64,000 nt of DNA from contig CAYPCN010000001.1 of NCBI GenBank assembly GCA_964409235.1, positions 1 to 64,000 on the forward strand, given 5' to 3'. The stretch comes from CAINFV01 sp964409235. GTDB taxonomy: Bacteria; Chlamydiota; Chlamydiia; Chlamydiales; FEN-1388. A model generated the notes under the pieces. It was given only the letters and a program-made list of their open reading frames with translations. It was not told the origin of the DNA and did not search any database. This document shows, in pieces, positions 32,875-42,011 of the stretch. The translations under genes and the position numbers were made by a program. Numbering within the stretch: position 1 is the first letter of the stretch; every line of letters starts with the position of its first letter.

Positions 32875-33858
32875 TCAGAGGGTATTCCAATAGGTCTGCC
32901 AGATGCTGGTCAAGCCTCTTGCAACGATGGCAATGCCCAGCACCATGCCAATATTGTGTACGATACAGCGGCTGCCATAGTTCAGGGTAAGGCCCCATGA
33001 AATGGCAAAGTTCCATAGGCCATTGGCCGCATGAAAGGCCGCGGCAAGGACAAACAACGTGTATAGGATGCAGACCCACAGACTGCGAAAATGCTCACGG
33101 ACAGAGAGAAGAGATGCTGCGTTCATATCTTCGCAGATGGCTGTCCACTGGGTGGGGGTAGGGCGAAGGCCAGCGATGTAGGTGTGCGTGGTCTGAAGGC
33201 GCACTCGTTGAAGCTCTTCTGCCGCCACCATTGACGGTACCGTGGTACTATTAAGACGGTGGTCCACCATGGCGATATGGCGCTGCAAGAGGCCGAGGAC
33301 CTGTGGTTGTGATTCAGGGGTGATGAGCACGGCTTTCAGACGCGGGGCGAGGGTGAGCAGCCTAGGATCGGCAGTGACGGGGACGGCGAATGTTGCGTGT
33401 GGCGTGGAGTCGATCTCATGGGGATGGTAGACACTGCGCATGAAGACGACGTGGGCAATAACCCCCAGGATGAGAAGAGGGGTGATGATCCGATGCCAGG
33501 TGAAAGCGTGATTTCTTGGATACCGCGTTAGCGATGGTGTGGACCCATCAGAAGGGAAGGAATTGAACTGCGCTTCGAGGGAGTAGCGAATGCCAAGCCA
33601 CGCATAGATGGCGATGGGAATGGCGAGCAGGATCAACGTGGTCAGACTACGATGTGGAAGCGATTGGAACAAGTTGGTACTGGGGGCAAGGCCAGCGCTC
33701 TGGGCGCTGATCGCCCGCGTCACTTCCGCGCTCGTCAGGATCTGCCCGCATACAAAGAGAATGAAAAACAATTCGGCCAGAGAATGGAGGCGACGAAACA
33801 AAAAGGCCCTGGGGACAGGTTTTGGGAGGGGGAGGCTGCTATAGAAACCATCGGGCAT
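32875..33858 (-). CDS. sdhC: Succinate dehydrogenase cytochrome b subunit (class B, single anchor)
   Basis: 327 residues; GAGG eight bases before ATG 33858. Single membrane anchor subunit with five expected helices that binds two hemes and the quinone. Haem-ligand type histidines are seen in FLFRRLHSLAEL, HAFTWHRI, IAHVVFM and AAAFHAANGLWNF. Compared with Bacillus SdhC (about 200 residues) there is a soluble insertion of roughly 110 residues (about 145-255) between helices, which explains the length; chlamydial SdhC proteins are also long. It follows the large unknown gene by nine bases, so the two are surely cotranscribed. Confidence 0.92.
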   Translation of the reverse strand: MPDGFYSSLPLPKPVPRAFLFRRLHSLAELFFILFVCGQILTSAEVTRAISAQSAGLAPSTNLFQSLPHRSLTTLILLAIPIAIYAWLGIRYSLEAQFNSFPSDGSTPSLTRYPRNHAFTWHRIITPLLILGVIAHVVFMRSVYHPHEIDSTPHATFAVPVTADPRLLTLAPRLKAVLITPESQPQVLGLLQRHIAMVDHRLNSTTVPSMVAAEELQRVRLQTTHTYIAGLRPTPTQWTAICEDMNAASLLSVREHFRSLWVCILYTLFVLAAAFHAANGLWNFAISWGLTLNYGSRCIVHNIGMVLGIAIVARGLTSIWQTYWNTL

Positions 33859-33867
33859 AGGCTATCC

Positions 33868-36732
33868 TCATGCTTCGGGGTGCCACAGGTAGTCAAGATC
33901 TCCGGGCACAAAAGAGAGCCGCGGAACCTGATAGACGCTGTTGTCTGACAGCTCTTGGCATACTCTCTCGATCCCTGTGATCAAATGAGCTTCCCGCCTT
34001 TCTGTCAACCCAGAAGTCGCGATCACCCTCTGAGCTATTGTGACGAATTTTGTTATCCTTTGTACGAGGTCTGTCTGGTCGAGCAGATCTGAAGCGACGA
34101 TATTCCATTGGCCGCTGGAGACAGCGTCGAGTTCATCGATGAGAGTGCCGACGTCGGAGAGCTCACCTTTGGCTTCTAGGATGCGAAATCGCCTGACGAT
34201 CTGCCCTGTCGCCGTCATGAGGAGCAGAATGCGAGCAAAATTATTAGTTTGCAGAGCATTGTCGAGCATCTTCCTATGAAAGAGGAGGATGGCGATCTTC
34301 TGAAAGGCGGAAAACAGCCGTTCCTGATGAAATCCGATGACTTCGAGAGAGTTCGACAGGTTTGTGACATCTTCGACGAGAAAGTGGGCGATGGAGGAGA
34401 CATAGGGGTCGGTATGCTGTGCGAGCAGATGTAGTCGTTTAGATAGGGCAGAGAGGATGGGTGGGATTTTCAACAAGGTTTGTGGGAGGAGGTTGGTAAT
34501 GGCATATCCAGATTCCATTCGAGCCTTTTTATCGAGAAGCCCGAGCTCGACGATGAGCTCTTCTTCGACTCTATACAGTGTCGTCTCCATGCGGTCGAGC
34601 TGATGGCGTAGACGAATGACAGCGGGCTGGTCGAAAGTTTCGATGAAAGGGAAGATGGAGAAGACTTCGAGGAGGGAGTCCAGGCGCTCTGGCTCAAAGG
34701 TTTTGATCGCTTGAATAGCTTTTGCAAACGAGGTCACCTCTCGCATTCGTTCTTCAATTTGTAGCAGATGCTCGATGAGTGGTTCTTGCTCAACCTGAGG
34801 GATCAGGGCCAGCTGTGGAAGAAAGGCACCTGAGAGATCACGTTCGTGTTGGCGAAGCCACCCTTCAATTGTTGCTCCCGCCTCTGCCCCCCGCTTGTTC
34901 TTGGTCGCATCAATGAACTCTTGGTAGATGGTCATGCGCTTTCCACCCTTGACCTTTTCAAGGCAGTCTAGCGCTCGTCCAATGGGGCGGATGAGACGCG
35001 TTGCTCCCTCTTCAATGGCGTGAAGGAAAGCGTAGTAGCGGGACGCCTTGCCACGGCAGAAGCGCTCGAAATCGAGCCACCAGTACCGGAAGAGAATGTT
35101 GATAGACTCGGGATCATACGTGTCTTTGAACAGCTCATAGGGAGCAAGGAGCTTGTACAGGAGGTGGGAGACCCATTCGCGGTCGACAAGAACCTTATCA
35201 GCGGTGTTGCCAGCAAGGGAGAGGAGGCAGAAGACGCGATCCATAGAGGACAGCTCAGAGATGATGGCGCTTCTGAGATCTTTCATCCGCAGCGATCGGG
35301 CCGTTAGCTCTCCCCTGAGAACTTTGATATCGACGTCGTAGATAGCCTTGACGATGCTCTCGGAAAACTCTGAGAGGCCGATCTTCCCGATGATCAACGA
35401 GCGACCATCCGCCTCAACGGCCTCCAGCATGGATTTTCTGACTTGGGTAATTGTGTCGCTGAGATCTGGATACGGTGGTGTGGCACTGACGATTTCCCAC
35501 CGCGCAGCGAAGAGCATCATCGTAAAGAAATCTGCGGTGCGCGAGAGCTCGCGATTTTGGAGAATAAACTCGCGAAACTGCTCTTCAATCCTTGCTGAGG
35601 TTGTCGTAAGTCGTTCTTGTTCTTTTTCGATGAGTTTTTCGATGGTCGCAGCCTCTGATTCATTCACGATGGTTTCTGGAATTTGAATAATAGAAAGTTG
35701 GTTGAGAAGCACTTCCGCTTTGGCTGCTAGATCCTTTTTCTGCAAAAATGGTTCGATGAGCTGCCGCAAGCGCTCACGCTCTTTGTTGAGAGCATGAATT
35801 GCTTTTGTCCTTCGATCCGCTGTTGTGATGAGAGGTGTAAAACGGTCATTATACTCAGCGACGCGAGCGCTGATGAGGGAGGCAACGGCGTTGAGGTCCT
35901 GTTCTTGGAAGCATTGCACGAGAAATGCATCATCGATCGCAAGCGAGGGAATGGCAAGCGCAGTGTCGAGAAGGTCTCTGAAGGGAAGAAACTGCGGTGA
36001 GGAGAGAGTGATAATGGCATGTTGCCGGTAGCGCTCCGCCTTCTCAACACCCTGTTCAAGAAGAGCGATGACCTGCCGTTCGTGAGTTCGTTGCGCGTTG
36101 ACTACATCAACAGCGAGCGAGGAGGTGGCAAGATAGCGCTCGATTTTTTCCTGCACACTGGCATCGAGCAAGCTGGTGGATGAGAACAGTGGCAGTGGTT
36201 GCCCGGGGACGGCCTCACTCTCAGATGGTACGGGCTCGGGCAGTGGTTGCACCTCAACCGTCATCGGCGCAATCTTCGCTTTCATCTCCACGCTCCACTC
36301 GACGAACGCCTTCCTCCCCTCCTCCTGTTTTTTGAGTGCCTTTTCTATCGTAGTCAATCGACGTCGAGCCAATCTTTCATCGACCAAAAATCGAGTGGCC
36401 GTGCTCTGTGGAAACAGAGCGGAGACGAGAGCGTTGAAGCCTTGAATGGCGGCAAGAGGCGCATTTTCAAATACCTTTCCCTTCCTAGCCATAAATCGCT
36501 CGAAGGGAACGGTATACAATGCTTCTCGTCCTGAAGGGAAGCCAACACCAAGTATTTTTCCGTAGAGAAATCGCCAGAGGGATCCAGGCCACATCGACAG
36601 CTCAGGATCGACAATGTGGAGGACGTTCGCAATCGTCCTCGCTCGGTAGTCCTTTGCGTTGACGGCTCCGAGCGCTTCGTCAATAAAGGGCTTCCAAGAG
36701 TTGGTCCGTTCTAAAAGGCTTTTTTTCTCCAT
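33868..36732 (-). CDS. Large unknown helical protein inserted between tatD and sdhC
   Basis: 954 residues, not recognised. Start ATG 36732 with only a weak ribosome binding site (GAAG). The N-terminal 90 residues contain MWPGSLWRFLYGKILGVGF, an aromatic stretch that loosely recalls the GRIFWG / LRFFKS segment of the proteins in the first 6 kb; this likeness is weak. Residues 170-200 are Pro/Glu rich. The rest is nearly all alpha-helical with many Glu, Arg, Leu and Ile and few Gly or Pro, including possible coiled coil (LIEKEQERLTTTSARIEEQF). No signal peptide or membrane segment. It sits within an otherwise conserved chlamydial dsbD-tatD-sdhCAB cluster and is nine bases from sdhC, so it is probably cotranscribed. 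A long inverted repeat lies just upstream. Confidence 0.8.
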   Translation of the reverse strand: MEKKSLLERTNSWKPFIDEALGAVNAKDYRARTIANVLHIVDPELSMWPGSLWRFLYGKILGVGFPSGREALYTVPFERFMARKGKVFENAPLAAIQGFNALVSALFPQSTATRFLVDERLARRRLTTIEKALKKQEEGRKAFVEWSVEMKAKIAPMTVEVQPLPEPVPSESEAVPGQPLPLFSSTSLLDASVQEKIERYLATSSLAVDVVNAQRTHERQVIALLEQGVEKAERYRQHAIITLSSPQFLPFRDLLDTALAIPSLAIDDAFLVQCFQEQDLNAVASLISARVAEYNDRFTPLITTADRRTKAIHALNKERERLRQLIEPFLQKKDLAAKAEVLLNQLSIIQIPETIVNESEAATIEKLIEKEQERLTTTSARIEEQFREFILQNRELSRTADFFTMMLFAARWEIVSATPPYPDLSDTITQVRKSMLEAVEADGRSLIIGKIGLSEFSESIVKAIYDVDIKVLRGELTARSLRMKDLRSAIISELSSMDRVFCLLSLAGNTADKVLVDREWVSHLLYKLLAPYELFKDTYDPESINILFRYWWLDFERFCRGKASRYYAFLHAIEEGATRLIRPIGRALDCLEKVKGGKRMTIYQEFIDATKNKRGAEAGATIEGWLRQHERDLSGAFLPQLALIPQVEQEPLIEHLLQIEERMREVTSFAKAIQAIKTFEPERLDSLLEVFSIFPFIETFDQPAVIRLRHQLDRMETTLYRVEEELIVELGLLDKKARMESGYAITNLLPQTLLKIPPILSALSKRLHLLAQHTDPYVSSIAHFLVEDVTNLSNSLEVIGFHQERLFSAFQKIAILLFHRKMLDNALQTNNFARILLLMTATGQIVRRFRILEAKGELSDVGTLIDELDAVSSGQWNIVASDLLDQTDLVQRITKFVTIAQRVIATSGLTERREAHLITGIERVCQELSDNSVYQVPRLSFVPGDLDYLWHPEA

Positions 36733-36749
36733 GATCTTCGCCGTACTAT

Positions 36750-36846
36750 CCCAGTTTGCTGCCTATCTTCTGCTTTGACCGCCGACAGATTGACCGATCT
36801 ACGTCGCTCTGATAGGTCAAGAGCGCAAGATAGGCAGCAAACTGGG
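36750..36846. repeat. 97-base inverted-repeat element between tatD and the 954-residue gene
   Basis: A perfect 20-base inverted repeat: CCCAGTTTGCTGCCTATCTT at 36750-36769 and its reverse complement at 36827-36846. Inside it TTGACC (36775-36780) pairs with GGTCAA (36815-36820), so the whole element can fold into one long stem. It occupies most of the space between the tatD stop and the next start. It could be an intrinsic-type attenuator within the operon, an RNA processing site, or a small mobile palindromic element. No T-run follows the stem on the minus strand, which argues against a classical terminator. Confidence 0.8.
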
Positions 36847-36884
36847 TTATGCGCAAGGTGATTCGCGGTAGAGCTGCTTCTCCT

Positions 36885-37697
36885 CTAAAATCCACAGTGC
36901 ACATAGCGCTGGTCTATCTTGCCGAAAAGCTCCTGGGCATTGCAGTACGATGAGTCCGCGACATGCTCGTAAGGAACGCCCTTCGCACTGGCGATCGCCG
37001 CCACTGTATACGGGAGATGGGAGGGTTCGTTGCGCTGGCCCCGCCTTTGCTGGGGAGCTAGAAAAGGAGCGTCCGTTTCAACCAACAGCCGATCCAGAGG
37101 AATAAAGCGTGCGACCTCTCTGAGAGCCTCGGATTTTGGAAAGGTGACAATACCGCTGATCGAGAGATACCAGCCAAGGTCGAGAAGAGCGCGGGCGTCA
37201 GCATTTGTGCCACTAAAGCAGTGGAGGACGCCTCGTAGCGTTCCGCCGAGATTGCGAAGCATGCCCACGAGGGTGGGGAAGGCATCGCGGCAATGGACGA
37301 TGATCGGGAGGCCTGTTCGCTGGGCGAGCGTGGCATAGTTGAGAAAGACAGCCGCCTGCCATTGAGAACTCTCAGGAGCATAGAAGAAGTCAAATCCTGT
37401 TTCGCCGATGGCGGCGATCCTGTGCTCAAAAGCTGCTTGTTCGACAACAGAGAAGAAAGGGTCGTCAGCTCCCTTGACATCGTGAGGTGTCGTCGCTGCG
37501 GCGCAGTAGAGAGCCACCTTGGTGGCGCTTCCCTGCAGCTGCCATCCAGCGTGCAGTGAGGGGAGATCGGTGGCGACGTTCATCACTGCCAGGACGTCGG
37601 CATTGCGAGCACGTTCAAGAACGGCGGGGCGCTCCTCTTCAGCAAATGGCGGAAGCGTCAGGTGCGCATGAGAGTCGAAGAGCGGAAACGTCGTCAT
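36885..37697 (-). CDS. tatD: TatD family metal-dependent hydrolase (DNase)
   Basis: 270 residues from ATG 37697, which overlaps the dsbD stop as ATGA; the longer frame to 37889 is a shadow of dsbD. Metal-dependent amidohydrolase-fold exonuclease family. Metal and catalytic motifs are all present: DSHAHL near the N terminus, GETGFDF with the bridging glutamate, PIIVHCRD, HCFSG and LVETDAPFLAP, then RNEPSHLPY. Normal length for the family. TatD proteins digest DNA ends in repair and DNA turnover; they are not part of Tat export despite the name. Position next to dsbD and the sdh genes matches CT594. Confidence 0.95.
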   Translation of the reverse strand: MTTFPLFDSHAHLTLPPFAEEERPAVLERARNADVLAVMNVATDLPSLHAGWQLQGSATKVALYCAAATTPHDVKGADDPFFSVVEQAAFEHRIAAIGETGFDFFYAPESSQWQAAVFLNYATLAQRTGLPIIVHCRDAFPTLVGMLRNLGGTLRGVLHCFSGTNADARALLDLGWYLSISGIVTFPKSEALREVARFIPLDRLLVETDAPFLAPQQRRGQRNEPSHLPYTVAAIASAKGVPYEHVADSSYCNAQELFGKIDQRYVHCGF

Positions 37698-39904
37698 GGG
37701 AGGCTCTCCTCGGGAGCGCCCTCGCGCAGCGGTGCCCCCGAAGATACCGCAGAAGCCAGGATGTCGGGGGTGACGATCTCGGGAAGGAGGGTCGGCGCCT
37801 CCCCGCTTCTGAAGATGGCATACACAGGGACGCCATTTCTTCCGAGAGACCGGAGCATGGCTGTGATGGCCGGATCTCCATTGGTCCAATCCGCCTCTAA
37901 GGCGACGATCTTGTTAGCATAAAAGGCATGGACGACTTTAGGGCTTATAAAAGCAATGGCATTTGTCTGGCACGTCAAACACCACTTGGCAGAGAACCTG
38001 ACGAACACCGTCTGTCCTTTTGCCACCTCGTGTTCGAGTCTCTCTTTGGAGAAAGGTTCCCACGGAATGGTCTGAGGCTGAGGGAGGACTGTCTGCACCC
38101 ATGAGATGACCCTGTGGTCGATAGCGGCCATGAGGATGACAATCCCTGTCATGAGGAAGATGAGGGCGAACGCCCGCCCTACGAAGCGGCAGATCCGTGC
38201 CCGAACAGGACTTCCCCAATGGCCGAAGATCCACAGCCCAAAGGCCATTGCCACAAACGCCGCAGCAACGGTGGTGACCGAAAGTCCTGGGACTTCGGCA
38301 TTGAGCACCCACAACAGCCAGACGATCGTCACCAGCAAGCAGAACCCGAAAAATTGCTTCACAGTGATCATCCACATGCCGGGGCGGGGAAAGAGGCGAA
38401 TGAGGGTGGGGAACGCGGTGATCAGGAGGAATGGAAACGCCATGCCAAAGCCGATGGCAGTGAATAGGATCACTCCATCGATAGGGCGGAAGAGGCTGAC
38501 AAATCCTAATACTGATCCGAGTAGAGGACCTGTGCATGGGGTGGCGATGAGCGTTGCCAATATCCCACTGGCGTAGGAGACTGCGTACGATGGTGATGCG
38601 CGAGATGATGTGGCTGCCACTTCGCCTTGGATGTCGGCAGCCCATGCCGAGACGGCAGTCCCGATTTCGAAGACGCCAAAGAGGTTGAGAGCAAAGCAGA
38701 AGAGAAGGATGGTCAGAGCCACGACAAAAGTTGGCTCTTGCAGTTGAAATCCCCATCCAACAGTAGAGCCTAGATATTCGAGGAGATACAAAAGGCCGGC
38801 GAGGATCCAGAAGGTGGTGAGCACGCCTGCGGTGAAAAGCAGCCCATGGAGCAGCGCGCCCCACCTTGGTACCGTGCGCAGAGAGACGAGGTTGAGGACT
38901 TTCAATCCTACCACTGGCAAAACGCAAGGGGTGAAATTGAGAATGACACCGCCCAGAAAGGCCATGAGGATGATGAGGTGCATCGAGCCATCTGCAGGCA
39001 GGGGCGATGCGCCGACAGCCTGCCAGTCCGACGTTGGAAGCAGTGCTGATGGCGCCGCAGAGACATGGTATGGGATGCTGACGTCATAGGTGGCGATCGC
39101 CTCCCCTTGGCTTGAAACCAGCTGGACAAGACCTCTAAATTGCTTGTTATGCGCCAGCCTGTCGCTGGCAGTGGGAAGGCTGTGTATGGAGAGCTCTAGA
39201 AGACCATCTTCATACTTCCATCGGGGAAGCTGATCCACGGCGAAGATGCCGTCAGACTCAGGGAAGAGGATTATGCTCTCAGATCGGCTGACATTTTCTT
39301 TCGCCATAGGGAGCTGGAGAAAGAGCGTGTCGTGATCAACCCATGCCTTTCCTCCGTCCATTGGGAGTGGGACGCCCTTCCGGGCTTCTGCGAGGAGTGG
39401 GAACGAAGGGGTGGGCGGGGCAGACGAAGAGACGGTGAACGAAAATTCGTGCTGTTGCGAGGAGGGGATGCAGCTGCCGTTGCACGCAAGCCAGAAGGCA
39501 GAGAGCGTGATTGGATAGACGCCTTCCTCCAGCTGCTCATCAAAGGCCAGGGTGACAATCCACTGAGGCGTTTTGTCATAGCCGTAGAAAAACGTCCCTC
39601 CACATTCAAACCGACGGGGTGCTGGCCATGTGATCTCTTTGATCTGAATGCCTGCCGGCAGTTGCCAGTCAAACGTCGGGGCAAAGCCCGTGTCTCCGGG
39701 GTTTTTCCAGTACAAATGCCACCCTGGGTCGATGTAGAACTGAACGAGACCTTCTACCTGGCTGCCGGGGCGGACGAGCTGCGAGGGAAACAGAAGGGCG
39801 ACATTGGCCGTTTGGATTCTAGCTTCAGCAGGGTTGGCCGCTGACAAGGCGGCGGACGAACACCAACACATCAAGAGGACAAGCCAGCCAATTCGCAACA
39901 TCAT
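37694..39904 (-). CDS. dsbD: Thiol:disulfide interchange protein DsbD
   Basis: 736 residues from ATG 39904 (GAGGGAG upstream; the frame continues to 39940). It moves reducing power from cytoplasmic thioredoxin across the inner membrane to periplasmic disulfide-handling proteins. Parts in order: signal peptide (MMLRIGWLVLLMCWCSSAALS), a periplasmic domain of about 230 residues, a multi-helix membrane core with the redox cysteines in NFTPCVLPVVGLK and ATPCTGPLLGS, and a C-terminal thioredoxin-like domain with WCLTC. All three cysteine pairs appear intact except that the N-terminal pair needs structural comparison to confirm. First gene of the minus-strand operon, behind a very good promoter; corresponds to CT595. 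Confidence 0.95.
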   Translation of the reverse strand: MMLRIGWLVLLMCWCSSAALSAANPAEARIQTANVALLFPSQLVRPGSQVEGLVQFYIDPGWHLYWKNPGDTGFAPTFDWQLPAGIQIKEITWPAPRRFECGGTFFYGYDKTPQWIVTLAFDEQLEEGVYPITLSAFWLACNGSCIPSSQQHEFSFTVSSSAPPTPSFPLLAEARKGVPLPMDGGKAWVDHDTLFLQLPMAKENVSRSESIILFPESDGIFAVDQLPRWKYEDGLLELSIHSLPTASDRLAHNKQFRGLVQLVSSQGEAIATYDVSIPYHVSAAPSALLPTSDWQAVGASPLPADGSMHLIILMAFLGGVILNFTPCVLPVVGLKVLNLVSLRTVPRWGALLHGLLFTAGVLTTFWILAGLLYLLEYLGSTVGWGFQLQEPTFVVALTILLFCFALNLFGVFEIGTAVSAWAADIQGEVAATSSRASPSYAVSYASGILATLIATPCTGPLLGSVLGFVSLFRPIDGVILFTAIGFGMAFPFLLITAFPTLIRLFPRPGMWMITVKQFFGFCLLVTIVWLLWVLNAEVPGLSVTTVAAAFVAMAFGLWIFGHWGSPVRARICRFVGRAFALIFLMTGIVILMAAIDHRVISWVQTVLPQPQTIPWEPFSKERLEHEVAKGQTVFVRFSAKWCLTCQTNAIAFISPKVVHAFYANKIVALEADWTNGDPAITAMLRSLGRNGVPVYAIFRSGEAPTLLPEIVTPDILASAVSSGAPLREGAPEESLP

Positions 39905-39929
39905 GTGTACACACTCCCTCTTTGGAATA

Positions 39930-39959
39930 GTGATATGCAAGCCCGACGATAAATGTCAA
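39930..39959 (-). promoter_or_regulatory. Strong promoter for the dsbD-tatD-sdh operon
   Basis: On the minus strand a perfect TTGACA (39959-39954) and TATCAC (39935-39930) lie 18 bases apart; initiation near 39923 leaves a leader of about 20 bases before ATG 39904. This favours that ATG over the one at 39940, which would be upstream of the transcript start. Confidence 0.65.
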
Positions 39960-40049
39960 AATTTCTATGCGCAAAAAGGTCGGAAACGTATACCTTGCTA
40001 GAAATCCGGGTTAGAATTGCCCTGCATTATTGAATGGAGGTTGTGTGCA

Positions 40050-41222
40050 ATGCCTATCCTTCTTGTTCTTCTCTTGCTCTTCCTCCCCTTGCCTGCAGAA
40101 GAAAAAAAGACGATTTGCCTGAATATGATCGTCAAGAATGAAAAGGATGTCATTACAAGGTGTTTAGAGTCCGTCAAACCAATTATTGACTATTGGGTGA
40201 TCGTGGACACGGGGTCGACGGATGGAACACAGGACGTGATTAAAGAGTATATGAAGGATATTCCTGGCGAACTGCACGAGAGGCCGTGGAAGAACTTTGA
40301 ACACAATCGCAATGAGGCATTGGAGCTGGCTCGTGACAAGGCGGACTATTGCCTGATTATGGATGCGGATGATCTTTTGACGTATGAGCCTGGCTTTGCC
40401 CTGCCAGAGATGACCTGCGGCGGGTATCGCCTGTGGATAAAGTATGGAGGGTCATCGTACCAGCGTTATCAATTTATCCAGACGAAGCTCCCTTGGAAAT
40501 GGGTTGGCGTGATGCATGAGGTCCTCACCTGTGATGTTCCTTTTTCTTCGCAGACGATGAATGGCATTAAATACCTCGTCTCCACAGGTGGTGCCCGGTC
40601 GAAAGATCCTCAGAAGTTTCACAAAGATGCAGAAGTGCTTGCAAAGGCCGTGATTGAAGAGCCAAATAACACACGGTACATGTTCTATCTCGCGCAATGC
40701 TATCGGGATGCCGGAGAATATGAAAAATCATTGGAATGGTATCGCAAGCGAATTGAGAGGGGAGGGTGGCCAGAAGAGGTGTTTTGGTCGATGATTCAGG
40801 TAGCATTCCTAGAGCAAGCCCTTGGGAAGCCTGAAGAGACGCTTATCGAGAGCCTCCTTCGTGCGCACCGCTACCGTCCACATCGTGCAGAGCCCGTTTA
40901 TTATGTGGGGGAGATCTTCAGAAACCAAAGGCGTTTTGACTTAGCGTACGCCTTGCTGAAGTCCTGGGAATTCCTTCCCAAACCTGCGGAGAAAGATATG
41001 CTTTTCCTTCAAGACTGGATTGAGGAGTATGGAATATTATTCCAGTTGTCGATCGCAGCCTACTTTGTTGGAAGGTACGAAGAATCGCTGGCCGCATGTG
41101 ATAAGCTGCTGGCCCTAAGCAATCTTCCGAACGCCTGGCGCGATCAAGTGCTCGCCAATCGCCTCTTTGCGATGGCTAAGATCAACGAACAAAAGGCCGA
41201 AGCACCACTAGCGTGCAAGTGA
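40050..41222 (+). CDS. Family 2 glycosyltransferase with N-terminal signal peptide and TPR-like tail
   Basis: 390 residues from ATG 40050 (TGGAGG nine bases upstream; the frame extends to TTG 40017). The first 17 residues after the start, PILLVLLLLFLPLPA, followed by EEKK, look like a cleavable signal peptide. Residues 20-200 are a GT-A type catalytic domain: LNMIVKNEKDVI, VDTGSTDGTQ and the metal-binding MDADDLL. The rest is helical, with TPR-like pairs (YMFYLAQCYRDAGEYEKSLEWYRKR). GT2 plus TPR proteins are common in bacteria and eukaryotes, but they normally act in the cytoplasm with nucleotide-sugars. Predicted export is therefore odd: either the N terminus is a membrane anchor or the enzyme acts outside the cytoplasm. 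Substrate unknown. Confidence 0.87.
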   Translation: MPILLVLLLLFLPLPAEEKKTICLNMIVKNEKDVITRCLESVKPIIDYWVIVDTGSTDGTQDVIKEYMKDIPGELHERPWKNFEHNRNEALELARDKADYCLIMDADDLLTYEPGFALPEMTCGGYRLWIKYGGSSYQRYQFIQTKLPWKWVGVMHEVLTCDVPFSSQTMNGIKYLVSTGGARSKDPQKFHKDAEVLAKAVIEEPNNTRYMFYLAQCYRDAGEYEKSLEWYRKRIERGGWPEEVFWSMIQVAFLEQALGKPEETLIESLLRAHRYRPHRAEPVYYVGEIFRNQRRFDLAYALLKSWEFLPKPAEKDMLFLQDWIEEYGILFQLSIAAYFVGRYEESLAACDKLLALSNLPNAWRDQVLANRLFAMAKINEQKAEAPLACK

Positions 41223-41256
41223 AGCAGTACTGCTCGTGTGGGCCTTGGGGGCTGCT

Positions 41257-42006
41257 CTACATGGCCCTGAAGGGGTTGGCAGCGGCACAGAATGTCCCGC
41301 CCTTCTTCCTCCGTGCGATTTCAGTTCGGAGGGAGAATAAGAGATCGCGATCAAACTCTTGGCGTACTGCCCAGCACAAGTACTCAATTGGGATATCTCG
41401 CAAAGGACGGCCTTTGTGCTTTCCTAAGGGCATGATCTTCATAAAGATCGGCTTTGCCAGTGTCGCTTCGATCTGCTCTGTCGTTGTGAAGCGATGGGTA
41501 AGGTGGCGAAAGACCTGGATGTTCACGAGCACGTCGCCCTTTGCGCGATGGGCGCCCTCTGCGGGGATATGAAAATGGCGCCTCAACATATCAAGAGAAT
41601 TGGAAGGGCTCTCTCCATATAGACGCGCTAACCGAAGGGTGTCAATACAGGGGTTATCGTGGAGAGTACAGGGGATGCCTGCCCGCTGCGCCTCTTGACA
41701 GATGATATCAATGTCAAACTGAATTCCATGGCCAATGATCGTTCGGCGTCCAATAAACGCCAGAAATTGAGGAAGGACCTCGGCAATCTTTGGTTTGCCA
41801 TGTACCATGTCGATGGAGATATTGTGGATAGCCTGCGACTCTTGAGGAATCTCTCGTTCTGGGTCGATGAGGCTTTCAAACTCATCGATGATAGCATCTT
41901 TTGTAAAGATAGCTCCGGCTAGCTCTATCACCCGATCGCTTTTCGCATCCAGCCCCGTGGTCTCAACGTCAATACAGGCAAACTCAGCGTTTTTGAGCAG
42001 CGCCAT
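41257..42006 (-). CDS. dnaQ: DnaQ-like 3'-5' exonuclease with C-terminal DUF3820-type segment
   Basis: 249 residues from ATG 42006 (TGAGG eight bases upstream; the longer frame to 42069 overlaps tsaE). RNase T/DnaQ exonuclease fold with the DEDDh acidic motifs: IDVETTG, IIGHGIQFDIDI and AHRAKGDV, whose His and Asp complete the active site. It could act as the proofreading subunit of DNA polymerase III or in DNA repair. The C-terminal 60 residues (MPLGKHKGRPLRDIPIEYL) match the short DUF3820 motif often appended to exonucleases. Located five bases from tsaE; dnaQ-tsaE-DUF2709 is the order of CT536-CT538. Convergent with the glycosyltransferase gene. Confidence 0.9.
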   Translation of the reverse strand: MALLKNAEFACIDVETTGLDAKSDRVIELAGAIFTKDAIIDEFESLIDPEREIPQESQAIHNISIDMVHGKPKIAEVLPQFLAFIGRRTIIGHGIQFDIDIICQEAQRAGIPCTLHDNPCIDTLRLARLYGESPSNSLDMLRRHFHIPAEGAHRAKGDVLVNIQVFRHLTHRFTTTEQIEATLAKPIFMKIMPLGKHKGRPLRDIPIEYLCWAVRQEFDRDLLFSLRTEIARRKKGGTFCAAANPFRAM

Positions 42007-42011
42007 TGGTG

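Noticed and set aside
32858..33079. Upstream extension of sdhA by 74 codons
   Set aside because: Overlaps sdhC in another frame; the flavin-binding motif starts right after ATG 32857, which has its own ribosome binding site.
37938..38927. 329-codon minus-strand ORF within dsbD
   Set aside because: Same-strand frame-shifted shadow of the DsbD membrane core; His/Arg/Ser-rich and featureless.
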